Shown: in pieces, positions 43,509 through 52,097 of the stretch
Layout of the letters: each line of letters opens with the position of its first letter
Position numbering within the stretch: the first letter of the stretch is position 1
Assembly (NCBI GenBank): GCA_963762165.1
Contig: CAVXJN010000003.1
Span: forward strand, 248,001 to 312,000
DNA: 64,000 bases
Direction of reading: 5' to 3'
Origin: CAVXJN01 sp963762165
Lineage (GTDB): Bacteria > Pseudomonadota > Gammaproteobacteria > JASBUN01
The notes under the pieces: generated by a model
What the model saw: only the letters and a program-made list of their open reading frames with translations
The model's database searches: none
What the model was told of the DNA's origin: nothing
Position numbers and translations under genes: made by a program

Positions 43509-44738
43509 ATGAAACGAAAAATCGCCGTCTCGGATCTGAATTGCGGAATGTACGTGTGCGAACTCGACCGCCCGTGGCTCGAGTCTCAATGCCTGTTCCA
43601 GGGTTTTCGCATCGAAACTTCCGCGCAGCTACATGAATTTCAGAACGGTTGCCTGCGGGAGTGCCGTTACGTCGTCATCGATACGGTGAAAGGCGTCGAT
43701 CTGGTTACCGCTCCATCGGCCCGAAGTACGTCCGATGCGCCAGCGGCAGCGCCTGGTAAAAGGGCCTATCCCCGCACGGTAGCCGTCGAGACCGAGTTCG
43801 CCAAGGCCGACTCGGCGCGCTCCAGCGCACGCGGCTTTATCGACCAAGTGTTCGCCGACGTTGCCGCCGGCCGGGCGCCGCGTCTCAACGACGTGCGCGT
43901 CGTGATCGAAAACCTGGTCGACAGCATCGTCCGCAATCCAGACGCACAGATGTGTCTCACCCAACTCAAGGAACGCGATCAGTATACGGCGCAACACAGC
44001 GTCAACGTGTGCGTGTTGAGTCTGGCCTTCGGCCGTCATCTAGGCTTGCCGAAATCCGGCCTGCAACTGCTCGGCACCGGCGCGCTGCTGCACGACATCG
44101 GCAAGCTCAAGACACCGCTCGAGATCCTCAACAAGCCAGGACGTCTCAGCGACCAAGAATTCACGATCATGAAACAGCATCCCGAGCGCGGTCGCGAGGT
44201 GTTGAGTGCGATTCCGGGCATGCCGAGCGAAGTGATCGATATCGCCCTCAGCCACCACGAACGCTTGCAGGGACATGGCTATCCGCGCGGACTGGAGTCG
44301 GACGCGATTTCGCCTTGGAGCAAAATGGTGGCAATCGTCGATGTCTACGACGCCATCACCAGCGATCGCGTCTATCATGACGGTATGGCGTCGACCGAAG
44401 CGTTGACGCGCATGTACGAATGGCGGGAACGCGACTTCGATCCGCAACTGCTGGAACAGTTCATTCAGTGTATTGGAATTTACCCGATCGGCAGCCTGGT
44501 GGAGTTGAGCAGCGGAGAGGTGGGCGTGGTGATCAGCGTCAACCCGCGGTTGCGGCTGCGACCGAAGGCGATATTGGTACTCGACTGCGACAAGAATCCG
44601 TATTTCCCAACCCGGATCGTCGATCTTGCTCGCTATCTGGACAACGACTCCGGGCCCTACACCATTCGTCGCGTGTTGGAACCGGGCGCACATAACATCG
44701 ACGTGCGCGAACATCTGCGGCAACTGAAGGCTGGCTGA
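43509..44738 (+). CDS. HD-GYP domain protein with N-terminal DUF3391
   Basis: A 409-residue probable cyclic-di-GMP phosphodiesterase. The N-terminal DUF3391 domain begins KRKIAVSDLNCGMYVCELDRPW. The HD-GYP domain shows QYTAQHSVNVCVLSL, LLHDIGKLKTP, the second histidine block QHPERGREVL, HHERLQGHGYPRGL (GYP) and DVYDAITSDRVY. In the HHExxDGxGYP signature the Asp is Gln here. No signal peptide or membrane helix. Upstream in-frame ATGs at 43458 and 43467 would add 14-17 residues; 43509 is chosen because conserved sequence begins there. Confidence 0.9.
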   Translation: MKRKIAVSDLNCGMYVCELDRPWLESQCLFQGFRIETSAQLHEFQNGCLRECRYVVIDTVKGVDLVTAPSARSTSDAPAAAPGKRAYPRTVAVETEFAKADSARSSARGFIDQVFADVAAGRAPRLNDVRVVIENLVDSIVRNPDAQMCLTQLKERDQYTAQHSVNVCVLSLAFGRHLGLPKSGLQLLGTGALLHDIGKLKTPLEILNKPGRLSDQEFTIMKQHPERGREVLSAIPGMPSEVIDIALSHHERLQGHGYPRGLESDAISPWSKMVAIVDVYDAITSDRVYHDGMASTEALTRMYEWRERDFDPQLLEQFIQCIGIYPIGSLVELSSGEVGVVISVNPRLRLRPKAILVLDCDKNPYFPTRIVDLARYLDNDSGPYTIRRVLEPGAHNIDVREHLRQLKAG

Positions 44739-45233
44739 TTACGGCCGCGCTGCGGTCAACGTTGCCGCCGGGGTCTCGAACGCCTGCGCCGACTCATAGG
44801 AAAGATCCCGCTGCGCGAGCACGCGGCCCGCTTCGTCGACCACACTGACCCGCCAGTGACCGTGCCATTCCGGGCGCAGGTTTTTACGGGACCATACCCG
44901 CCACCGCCAACCGCCGACATCGAAGCTGACTTCCGCCATGACTTTGCCTTCGTATTCCCAGCGATGGGTAACGCGCTGTCCCGCCAGCCCTCGCAATTCT
45001 GTAAAACAATAAACGTGCGATTCGCCATTGCCCAGGGTCAGGATGCTATCCACCGGCTCCCGATCCACCACGGCGCTGGTGAATGCCGCGCGCACCACCT
45101 CCCCCTCGGCGGGCTGCGCGGATTCGGCGCCGGCGGCGGGCGGATCCGAGCGAAGAGCGCCAGGCTCATCGGCGCTTGCCTGGATTTGCCACAACAGCAT
45201 GGCGGCTAGGAGTGCAAAAAAGTATCGCGTCAT
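44739..45233 (-). CDS. DUF2914 domain-containing exported protein
   Basis: A 164-residue protein with a signal peptide (MTRYFFALLAAMLLWQIQASA). After a Pro/Ala linker it has the DUF2914 domain: VVRAAFTSAVVDREPVDSI, VYCFTELRGLAGQRVTHRW, WRWRVWSRKNL and WRVSVVDEAGRVLAQ. The domain is found in periplasmic and membrane proteins of unknown role. Its stop directly abuts the stop of the convergent HD-GYP gene, with no bases between. ATG at 45233 is preferred over an upstream start seven codons earlier because it opens the signal peptide. Confidence 0.87.
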   Translation of the reverse strand: MTRYFFALLAAMLLWQIQASADEPGALRSDPPAAGAESAQPAEGEVVRAAFTSAVVDREPVDSILTLGNGESHVYCFTELRGLAGQRVTHRWEYEGKVMAEVSFDVGGWRWRVWSRKNLRPEWHGHWRVSVVDEAGRVLAQRDLSYESAQAFETPAATLTAARP

Positions 45234-45386
45234 TGGACTTCCCGGTGGCGGCAAGCGCGGCCCGAGACTCTACTATGGGCAGTGGAAGGCGCGATTTCCG
45301 CGGCACCGGTCACGCCTGCGGCGTGCAACGGTTCCAAAACCGATGTCGCCTAGCCATTCAGGGTCCATGGCGCACGGTCGGCGCGG

Positions 45387-46007
45387 CTAATCCGCGGGTC
45401 GAAGCAGGGGCTCGAGAGCGGGCCAGACGTTGGCCAACATGCGCGCTTGGCCAGCCGCCTGCGGATGAATGCCGTCGTCCTGCATCAGCGCGGGGTTATC
45501 CGCGACGCCGGCCAGGAAGTGCGCCACCAGCGGCACCTGGTATTGCTCGGCAAGCTGCTGATAAACGTCGCGGAACCTTTTCAGGAATACGGGGCCATAG
45601 TTGGGTGGCAGGCGCACCCCAAGCAGCAAGACCTTGGTGCCCTCTTGGCGCAACCGTGCGAGGATCGCGCCCAGGTTGTCGTGCATGGCCGCCAGCGACA
45701 GGCCGCGCAGCCCGTCGTTGCCACCCAGCTCGACCACCGCGATGTCCGGTTGCTCGCGTTTTAGCACCGCCGGCAGCCGCGCAAGCGCACTGCTGGTGGT
45801 ATCGCCGCTGATGCTCGCGTTGACGACCCGGTAGGTGGGCGCACGTTGACGCAGGCGCTGTTGCAACAGCGCGACCCAGCCGTCGCCTTGTTCGATCCCG
45901 TGCCCGGCGCTCAGGCTGTCGCCGAGCACCAGCAACACCGGTTGTTCGGCGAACGCCGGCGTGACCACTACCAGTAACCCCAATATCCACAGGATTCGCA
46001 ATATCAT
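45387..46007 (-). CDS. tesA: Periplasmic arylesterase/thioesterase TesA
   Basis: A 206-residue SGNH hydrolase (lysophospholipase L1/acyl-CoA thioesterase I). A signal peptide ends TPAFA|EQ. The four blocks are VLGDSLSAG (Ser nucleophile), the Gly of NASISGDTT, LGGNDGLRG (Asn) and DDGIHPQAAGQ (Asp, His). The start ATG at 46007 shares its CAT with the ATG of the divergent ABC gene, so the two start codons overlap in CATG; AGGTGG lies 8 nt upstream inside the other gene. The tesA/ybbA divergent order matches E. coli. Confidence 0.95.
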   Translation of the reverse strand: MILRILWILGLLVVVTPAFAEQPVLLVLGDSLSAGHGIEQGDGWVALLQQRLRQRAPTYRVVNASISGDTTSSALARLPAVLKREQPDIAVVELGGNDGLRGLSLAAMHDNLGAILARLRQEGTKVLLLGVRLPPNYGPVFLKRFRDVYQQLAEQYQVPLVAHFLAGVADNPALMQDDGIHPQAAGQARMLANVWPALEPLLRPAD

Positions 46008-46701
46008 GAACCGATCCACCTCTGCGGCGATTGTGCAGGCCCGTCGGTTGGGCAAGCAAGTCGCCAGTCCGAGCGGACCGCTGACCATTCTTGACGACAT
46101 CAGCCTGGACATCGAGACCGGAGAGCAAGTGGCGGTACTCGGCGCGTCCGGCTCCGGCAAATCCACCCTGTTGGGCTTGCTCGCCGGCCTGGACACGCCC
46201 AGCTCGGGCGAGGTTTTCCTGCATGGCCGCTCGCTCGGCGCCATGTCCGAGGACGGGCGCGCGGCGTTGCGCGCCGGGCGGGTGGGGTTCGTATTCCAGA
46301 ACTTTCACTTGCTCGGCGGCCTCACGGCGCTGGAAAACGTCATGCTGCCGCTGGAACTGGCCGGCGACGACGACCCTGGCGGGCAAGCCGAAGCGGTGCT
46401 GCAACAAGTCGGACTCGGCGCGCGCATCGCCCATTATCCGAACCAGCTGTCCGGAGGCGAACAGCAGCGGGTGGCGTTGGCACGCGCATTCGCCTCCCAG
46501 CCGTCGGTGCTGTTCGCCGACGAACCCACCGGCAATCTCGATCAGCGCACCGGCGCTCAGGTCATCGATTTGTTGTTTTCGCTCAACGCCGAGCAACGCA
46601 CGACGCTGATCCTCGTAACCCACGATGCAGCGCTCGCCGAGCGCTGCGGGCGGCGCCTGCAGCTCGAAGGCGGTCGGTTGTTGAGCACGGTTTCGACATG
46701 A
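46006..46701 (+). CDS. ybbA: ABC transporter ATP-binding protein YbbA
   Basis: A 231-residue ABC ATPase of the MacB/LolD type. Walker A GASGSGKSTLL, Q-loop FQNFHLLGG, signature LSGGEQQRVALARA, Walker B VLFADEPTGNLD and the H-loop VTHD are all present. It pairs with the large FtsX-like permease next door; the start ATG of that gene overlaps this stop (ATGA). ATG at 46006 overlaps the tesA start on the other strand; GTG at 45961 is an alternative that would extend 15 codons into tesA. Confidence 0.94.
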   Translation: MNRSTSAAIVQARRLGKQVASPSGPLTILDDISLDIETGEQVAVLGASGSGKSTLLGLLAGLDTPSSGEVFLHGRSLGAMSEDGRAALRAGRVGFVFQNFHLLGGLTALENVMLPLELAGDDDPGGQAEAVLQQVGLGARIAHYPNQLSGGEQQRVALARAFASQPSVLFADEPTGNLDQRTGAQVIDLLFSLNAEQRTTLILVTHDAALAERCGRRLQLEGGRLLSTVST

Positions 46702-49187
46702 GCGCGCTGGCGATGTCGCTGCGGTTGCTGCGCCGAGAATGGCGCAGCGGCGAAATGCGGGCGCTGGCCGGCGCGTTGATCGTCGCGGTGACGGCGATGA
46801 CGGCGGTGGGCTTCTTTACCAGCCGGGTCGAGCGGGCGCTGGTGGGCCAGGCCAGCGAGCTGATGGCCGCCGATCTGGTGGTGAGTTCATCGGAAACCAT
46901 TGACCCGCAGTTGCGTACTACGGCGTCCGAGTACCACTTGCGCACGGCCCGGACCCTGAGCTTCGCCAGTGTGGTGGTAGCCAACGACCGGGTGGTGTTG
47001 ACGGCGATCAAAGCCGTCAGCGCCAGCTATCCGTTGCGGGGCACGTTGCGCATGGCCGAAAAACCGTATGGCGAAGGGCGTGTCGCCCGCGCCCTTCCGG
47101 AACCGGGCTCGGTGTGGCTGGAATCGCGGCTGGCCGCGGCTTTGGGCGTCGGCGTCGGCGACCGACTGGCGGTCGGCGAGCGCAAGCTGATGATCAGCGG
47201 CATTCTCACCTATGAGCCCGATCGCGCAGGCGAGATTTTCAGCGTCGCGCCACGCCTGCTGATGCGGCTGCAGGACGTGCCGGGCACCGGGCTGCTGGCG
47301 CCGGGCAGCCGGGTCAAACACCGGCTGCTGTTGGCTGGCCAAGGAGACGACGTGCAGCGCTACCGGGCATGGACCGCGAGCCGGGTGCAGCCGCCCGCCG
47401 AGGTGGAGGGCGTAGGCGACTCGCGGCCGGAACTGCGTGCCGCGTTGGATCGCGGCCAGCGCTTCCTGGGTCTGGCCGCCCTGGTGGCGGTATTGCTGGC
47501 GGCGGTCGCGATCGCCATCAGTGCCCAGCGTTTTGCCCAGCGGCACCTCGATCAAACCGCGATCATGCGCGCCCTGGGCGCGACACAGCGGCTGATCAAC
47601 CGAACCTATTTGCTGCAATTGACCTGGCTCGGCCTGGGATGCGGCTTGCTCGGCACGCTCGCCGGGCTGCTTTCGCAGTCGATCCTTGCCCGACTGCTGC
47701 GCGGACTGGCGGTGGTGCAACTGCCGGCCCCGGGGATATTGCCTGCCGTGGCCGGCGTCGCCGCCGGGCTGCTGATCCTGTACGCCTTTGCCGTACCGCC
47801 GCTGCTGGCGCTGGCGCGGGTGTCGCCGGCCCGCGTGCTGCGCCGCGACCTGGTACCGCCCTCGCCGAGCCAACGTGCGGTCTATGGCAGCGCGCTGCTG
47901 GCGGCAGTCGCTCTGGTATTGTGGCAGGCGCAGGACACCAAACTGGCGTTGCTGTTCCTGCTCGGCGCGTCCGTGACCCTGGCGCTATTGGGAATCTTCG
48001 CCTGGCTGCTGGTACGGCTGCTGCAACCCTTGCGCAGACGGGTCGGGGTGTCCTGGCGCTTCGGGCTGGCCAACATCGTGCGCCGGTCCCGTACCAGTAC
48101 GGTTCAGGTGCTCGGTTTCGGCCTCGGCATCATGGCATTGCTGTTGTTGACCCTGGTGCGCGGCGATCTGCTCGGCGACTGGCGCGCCAGTCTGCCGGAG
48201 GATGCACCCAACCAATTCGCGATCAACATCCAAACCGAACAGCTGCCTGCGCTACGGCAATGGTTCGAAAGCCACCACCGCCAAGCGCCGCAACTTTACC
48301 CGATGGTGCGCGGCCGGTTACTGAAGATCAACGATCACGTGGTGCACGAAAGCGACTATTCCGAACCCCGCGCGCAACGCCTGGCAACCCGGGAATTCAA
48401 TCTTTCATGGAGCGAGCACCTGCACGCTGGCAACAAACTCGCAGCCGGTAACTGGTGGGGCAGCGCTCACTCCGCCACGGGGCAATGGTCGGTGGAACAA
48501 GGCATCGCCCAGACGCTGGGCATTCATGTCGGCGACCAGCTGACCTACCGAATCGCCGACCGGGAATTGACCGCGAGGGTCTCCAGCCTGCGTACGGTGA
48601 ATTGGGAATCCTTTCGGCCGAACTTTTTCGTCATCGCGCCGCCGGGGATGCTGGACGATTTTCCCGCCACCTGGATCAGCAGTTTTCGCTTGGCCGCCAA
48701 CGATAAAGATCTGCTCACCGATTTGGTGGCGCGGTTTCCGAACGTGACCATCATCGATGTCGAAGCGGTCATGGCCCAGGTACGCGACATCATGGACCAG
48801 GTGGCCTCGGCTGTGGAGTACGTGTTCGGCTTTACCCTGTTGGCCGGACTGGTGGTGCTCTACGCCGCTATCCAGGCCACCCAGGACGAACGTCTGCGGG
48901 AAGGGGCGATTCTGCGGACCTTGGGCGCATCGCGGCGACGCCTGGTAGTGGGCGTGGCGAGTGAATTCGTGATCATCGGCCTACTTGCCGGACTGCTGGC
49001 TGCGTTCGGGGCGACGCTGGCCGCCTACATGGTCGCCACGCAACTGCTGGACCTGCCGTTCACGCTGCGACCGCTGTGGTGGCTGGCCGGAATGTTGGGC
49101 GGCGGGCTCGGTGTCGGATTGGCGGGCATCATCGGGACGCGCCAGGTGCTGCGACAGCCGCCGTTGCAGACCCTGCGCAAGACCTGA
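46698..49187 (+). CDS. ybbP: ABC transporter permease YbbP (FtsX/MacB-like)
   Basis: An 829-residue permease with ten predicted membrane helices: one near the N-terminus, two FtsX blocks (about 255-390 and 710-815) and a central cluster (about 395-490). It begins LRLLRREWRSGEMRAL, the usual YbbP start. Large periplasmic loops lie between, and the C-terminus ends in RQPPLQTLRKT, typical of the family. YbbAP is thought to extract or export lipophilic molecules, perhaps hydrolysed or esterified by TesA; this link is inferred from conserved adjacency. Confidence 0.93.
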   Translation: MSALAMSLRLLRREWRSGEMRALAGALIVAVTAMTAVGFFTSRVERALVGQASELMAADLVVSSSETIDPQLRTTASEYHLRTARTLSFASVVVANDRVVLTAIKAVSASYPLRGTLRMAEKPYGEGRVARALPEPGSVWLESRLAAALGVGVGDRLAVGERKLMISGILTYEPDRAGEIFSVAPRLLMRLQDVPGTGLLAPGSRVKHRLLLAGQGDDVQRYRAWTASRVQPPAEVEGVGDSRPELRAALDRGQRFLGLAALVAVLLAAVAIAISAQRFAQRHLDQTAIMRALGATQRLINRTYLLQLTWLGLGCGLLGTLAGLLSQSILARLLRGLAVVQLPAPGILPAVAGVAAGLLILYAFAVPPLLALARVSPARVLRRDLVPPSPSQRAVYGSALLAAVALVLWQAQDTKLALLFLLGASVTLALLGIFAWLLVRLLQPLRRRVGVSWRFGLANIVRRSRTSTVQVLGFGLGIMALLLLTLVRGDLLGDWRASLPEDAPNQFAINIQTEQLPALRQWFESHHRQAPQLYPMVRGRLLKINDHVVHESDYSEPRAQRLATREFNLSWSEHLHAGNKLAAGNWWGSAHSATGQWSVEQGIAQTLGIHVGDQLTYRIADRELTARVSSLRTVNWESFRPNFFVIAPPGMLDDFPATWISSFRLAANDKDLLTDLVARFPNVTIIDVEAVMAQVRDIMDQVASAVEYVFGFTLLAGLVVLYAAIQATQDERLREGAILRTLGASRRRLVVGVASEFVIIGLLAGLLAAFGATLAAYMVATQLLDLPFTLRPLWWLAGMLGGGLGVGLAGIIGTRQVLRQPPLQTLRKT

Positions 49188-49194
49188 GCGCTTG

Positions 49195-50154
49195 TCAGGT
49201 CACCACGTTGCGCGGCCTTCCGGCGATAAAGGCGAGCACATTTGCGGCCACTTCCTCGATCATGCGCTGACGCGACTCCCGACTGGCCCAGGCCGTGTGC
49301 GGGGTGACGATCAGGTTCGGAATCGGCGGTTCGCGCAACAGCGGATTACCGTCGCGGGGCGGCTCGCGGCTCAGGACATCGAAGCCGGCACCGCCCAAGC
49401 GTCTGCTGCACAACGCATCGGCCAGCGCGGCCTCGTCGACAATGCCGCCGCGGGCGGTATTGATCAGCACCGCATCGGCTTTCATCATCGCCAGCTCGCG
49501 GGCACCGATCAGATTGCGGGTCTCGGCAGTCAAAGGACAATGCAGGCTCAGGACATCGACCCGCGGCAACAGCACGTCCAGGGGCACGCGGTCTGCCGCG
49601 GGCGCGTCGCTTCCGGGGCGCTGCGCCACCAGCACTTGCATTCCGAACGCCTGCGCAACACGGCCGACGGCGCGGCCGAGTTCACCGTAGCCGACGATCC
49701 CCATCACCTTGCCGCTCAACTCCCGAATGGGGAAATCCAGACTGCAAAACTGTTCGCTGCGCTGCCAATTGCCTTCGTGCACCCAATGATCGTAATCGAG
49801 CAGGCGGGTCGAAAGGGCAAGCAACAGTCCGAACACGTGCTGGACGACGGCAGGCGTGGCATAACCGACGACGTTGCTGACCGTGACATGACGCTGCCGC
49901 GCCGCGTTCAGGTCGATGTTGTTGGTGCCGGTGGCGGCAACGCAGATAAACCGCAGCGCTTCGGCAGCGGCGACGGCATCCGCATCCAACACCACCTTGT
50001 TGCTCACTACGACGTCGCAGCCTTCGATGCGCGAGGCTACCTGGTGCGGGTCGGTGGCCGGATGAAAATTCCAGTCCGGCAATGCGCGTTCAAGCGGCGA
50101 AAGCAGCAGATCGCCGGTACTCACCGATTCCAAGTCGAGAAACACGCCCCGCAT
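49195..50154 (-). CDS. D-2-hydroxyacid dehydrogenase (glycerate/hydroxypyruvate type)
   Basis: A 319-residue NAD(P)-dependent dehydrogenase, most like glycerate dehydrogenase (HprA). NAD site MGIVGYGELGRAVGRVA; catalytic residues in NTARGGIVDE (Arg), FDVLSREPP (Glu) and VTPHTAWAS (His). VAATGTNNIDL and NVVGYATPAVVQHVFGLLL are family hallmarks. The substrate (hydroxypyruvate, glyoxylate or other) cannot be settled from sequence. It is divergent from hemH (82-bp gap). Confidence 0.93.
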   Translation of the reverse strand: MRGVFLDLESVSTGDLLLSPLERALPDWNFHPATDPHQVASRIEGCDVVVSNKVVLDADAVAAAEALRFICVAATGTNNIDLNAARQRHVTVSNVVGYATPAVVQHVFGLLLALSTRLLDYDHWVHEGNWQRSEQFCSLDFPIRELSGKVMGIVGYGELGRAVGRVAQAFGMQVLVAQRPGSDAPAADRVPLDVLLPRVDVLSLHCPLTAETRNLIGARELAMMKADAVLINTARGGIVDEAALADALCSRRLGGAGFDVLSREPPRDGNPLLREPPIPNLIVTPHTAWASRESRQRMIEEVAANVLAFIAGRPRNVVT

Positions 50155-50178
50155 GTGGTCTCCATATTTGAATCATGA

Positions 50179-50207
50179 CTGACCCGGTTGGGCACTGCCG
50201 GTATACT
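50179..50207 (+). promoter_or_regulatory. Sigma-70 promoter candidate for hemH
   Basis: CTGACC (50179-50184), a 17-nt spacer and TATACT (50202-50207). The predicted start is near 50214, 23 bases before the ATG. The GCCGGTATACTCGGG context resembles the hemE promoter (GCCGGGTATACTGCC). Confidence 0.5.
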
Positions 50208-50236
50208 CGGGCGTGCCGTCCAACAGGGAGCCCGTG

Positions 50237-51256
50237 ATGCGCTACGAGCCAGAGTCCAGTCTAGCAGACCGACCTTCGTGCACTGGTGTATTGCTGACCA
50301 ATCTCGGTACACCGGATGCGCCGACCAAACAAGCGCTGGTTCGCTATCTGGGTGAATTTCTCTGGGACCCGCGGGTGATCGAACAGTCCCGCTGGGTCTG
50401 GTGGCCTGCCCTGCACGGCGTCATCCTGCGGACGCGTCCCGCGAAAGCAGCGCGCGCGTATGCCAAGGTCTGGACCGACGCCGGCTCACCGTTACTGGCG
50501 ATTTCCAAGCGCCAGGCGAGTGCGTTGCAGGCAGCGCTGGACGATCGTGGCAGCGGCCCCGTCAAGGTGGCGCTTGCCATGCGCTACGGCAATCCATCCA
50601 TTCGCGACGGCCTCGAGACGCTGCGACAGCACAACGCCAGGCGCGTGCTGGTGTTGCCGTTGTATCCGCAGTATTCGGCAACGACCACCGCCTCAACCAT
50701 CGACGCGGTCGGCGAGGTTCTGAAGCGCTGGCGGGTGATCCCCGAACTGCGCACCATAAATGAATACTGGCGCGAGTCCGGTTACATCGGCGCGCTGGCG
50801 CAAAGTATCCGGGACCACTGGCAGGTCAACGGCAAAGGCGACAAATTACTGTTCTCGTTCCACGGCTTGCCGAAGCGTTATGTCGACGCCGGCGACCCCT
50901 ATCAGGCGCAATGCCAATGCACGGCGAGCCTGGTCGCGGACGAACTGGAACTCGACCCGGATCAGTGGCAACTGGCCTTCCAATCCCGCTTCGGGCCTCA
51001 GGAATGGCTCAAACCCTACACCGACGAAACGCTGAAAGCCTGGGGCAAACAAGGCCTGAAAAGCGTAGATGTATTGTCGCCGGGCTTTTCCGCCGATTGC
51101 CTGGAGACTCTGGAGGAGATCGATCAGGAAAACCGCGAACTGTTCCAGGCGGCCGGCGGCGGCTCCTATCGTTACATCCCGGCGCTCAACGATACGCCCG
51201 CCCATATCGCATTTCTCGTTGAGTTGGTGGCCAAGCATCTCCAGGGCTGGAACTGA
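50237..51256 (+). CDS. hemH: Ferrochelatase HemH
   Basis: Inserts Fe2+ into protoporphyrin IX, the last step of haem synthesis. The 339-residue protein contains GVLLTNLGTPDAPTKQALVRYL, LPLYPQYSATTTAS, LLFSFHGLPKRY (metal-binding His), CQCTASLVADEL and SPGFSADCLETLEEI. Several cysteines (CQC and SADC) are in the places seen in proteobacterial enzymes. AGGGAG precedes the ATG at 50237. Confidence 0.97.
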   Translation: MRYEPESSLADRPSCTGVLLTNLGTPDAPTKQALVRYLGEFLWDPRVIEQSRWVWWPALHGVILRTRPAKAARAYAKVWTDAGSPLLAISKRQASALQAALDDRGSGPVKVALAMRYGNPSIRDGLETLRQHNARRVLVLPLYPQYSATTTASTIDAVGEVLKRWRVIPELRTINEYWRESGYIGALAQSIRDHWQVNGKGDKLLFSFHGLPKRYVDAGDPYQAQCQCTASLVADELELDPDQWQLAFQSRFGPQEWLKPYTDETLKAWGKQGLKSVDVLSPGFSADCLETLEEIDQENRELFQAAGGGSYRYIPALNDTPAHIAFLVELVAKHLQGWN

Positions 51257-51464
51257 GGGTGGCTTTCATGAGCCGTCCGCGCGCGTGCCATCAGACCGGG
51301 CTGCACGGAATGGGCGGCACTCCAGTCGAAGTTGTGGCCGGGACGTCGCCTGCGGCCGGCGATTCATTTACAATAGATGCATTTTAAATACATGTAATTT
51401 CTGCAGGCTTGTGCTGTTATCGACGTGACCCGTCGCTGCGCGCGAAGGCCCCCGGAACCGAGCT

Positions 51465-52097
51465 ATGACCAACGACACCGAATTCGACCCCAAAGCCCTG
51501 CACGCCACCGACGATGATGTCCCGGAACTGGAATTGACGGACGAGGACATTCTCGATGCCATGCAGCATATACCCGGCTATCTGGACATCAGCACCGAAG
51601 ACTTCCGCCTGGTGTACCACCTGGCGCACCGCCACGCGTTGGAGCGGGTGTTCAGCAACCTGCGCGCAGAGCAGATGATGCGCGTCGGTATCGAACCGCT
51701 TAATCCCGACCTGCCACTGGACAAGGCGGCGGCCAGCATGGCGCACCAAGGTCTGAAAAGCCTGCCGGTGGTAGACGCCGACCACCGCGTCATCGGCATG
51801 CTTACGGAAACCGACTTCCTGCGGCGGTTGCAGGCCGACACTTTTCTGGAATTGCTGCTGCGACTGGTGAACGATGTCAACCGCTTCACCCATCGCTGTC
51901 ATGAGACGCCGGTCAGCACCGCGATGACTCCGAAGGTGATCACGCTTGCGGGCGACGCCAGCTTCACCGACATCATCAGCGCTTTTCATACCCATGAAGG
52001 ACGCAGCATGCCGGTGGTTGACGAACAGGGACGACTGCTGGGCTTGCTCTTACGTAAAGATTTTCTCGACGCTTGTCATCTGGAGGGTTTGCTGTGA
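51465..52097 (+). CDS. CBS-domain pair protein
   Basis: A 210-residue protein: an acidic N-terminal region (about 1-65) followed by two CBS domains (about 66-130 and 145-208). The domains show LPLDKAAASMAHQGLKSLPVVDADHRVIGMLTETDFLRR-type sequence, then VITLAGDASFTDIISAF and RSMPVVDEQGRLLGLLLRKDF. CBS pairs usually bind adenine nucleotides and regulate a partner. Its stop overlaps the start of the HPP membrane protein (GTGA), so the partner is probably that protein. A 207-bp gap to hemH contains an AT-rich patch around 51363-51402 that may hold the promoter. Confidence 0.9.
   Translation: MTNDTEFDPKALHATDDDVPELELTDEDILDAMQHIPGYLDISTEDFRLVYHLAHRHALERVFSNLRAEQMMRVGIEPLNPDLPLDKAAASMAHQGLKSLPVVDADHRVIGMLTETDFLRRLQADTFLELLLRLVNDVNRFTHRCHETPVSTAMTPKVITLAGDASFTDIISAFHTHEGRSMPVVDEQGRLLGLLLRKDFLDACHLEGLL

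Noticed and set aside
51257..51464. A 39-codon open frame from ATG 51268 between hemH and the CBS gene
   Set aside because: No ribosome binding site and no protein-like features; left as part of the intergenic region.
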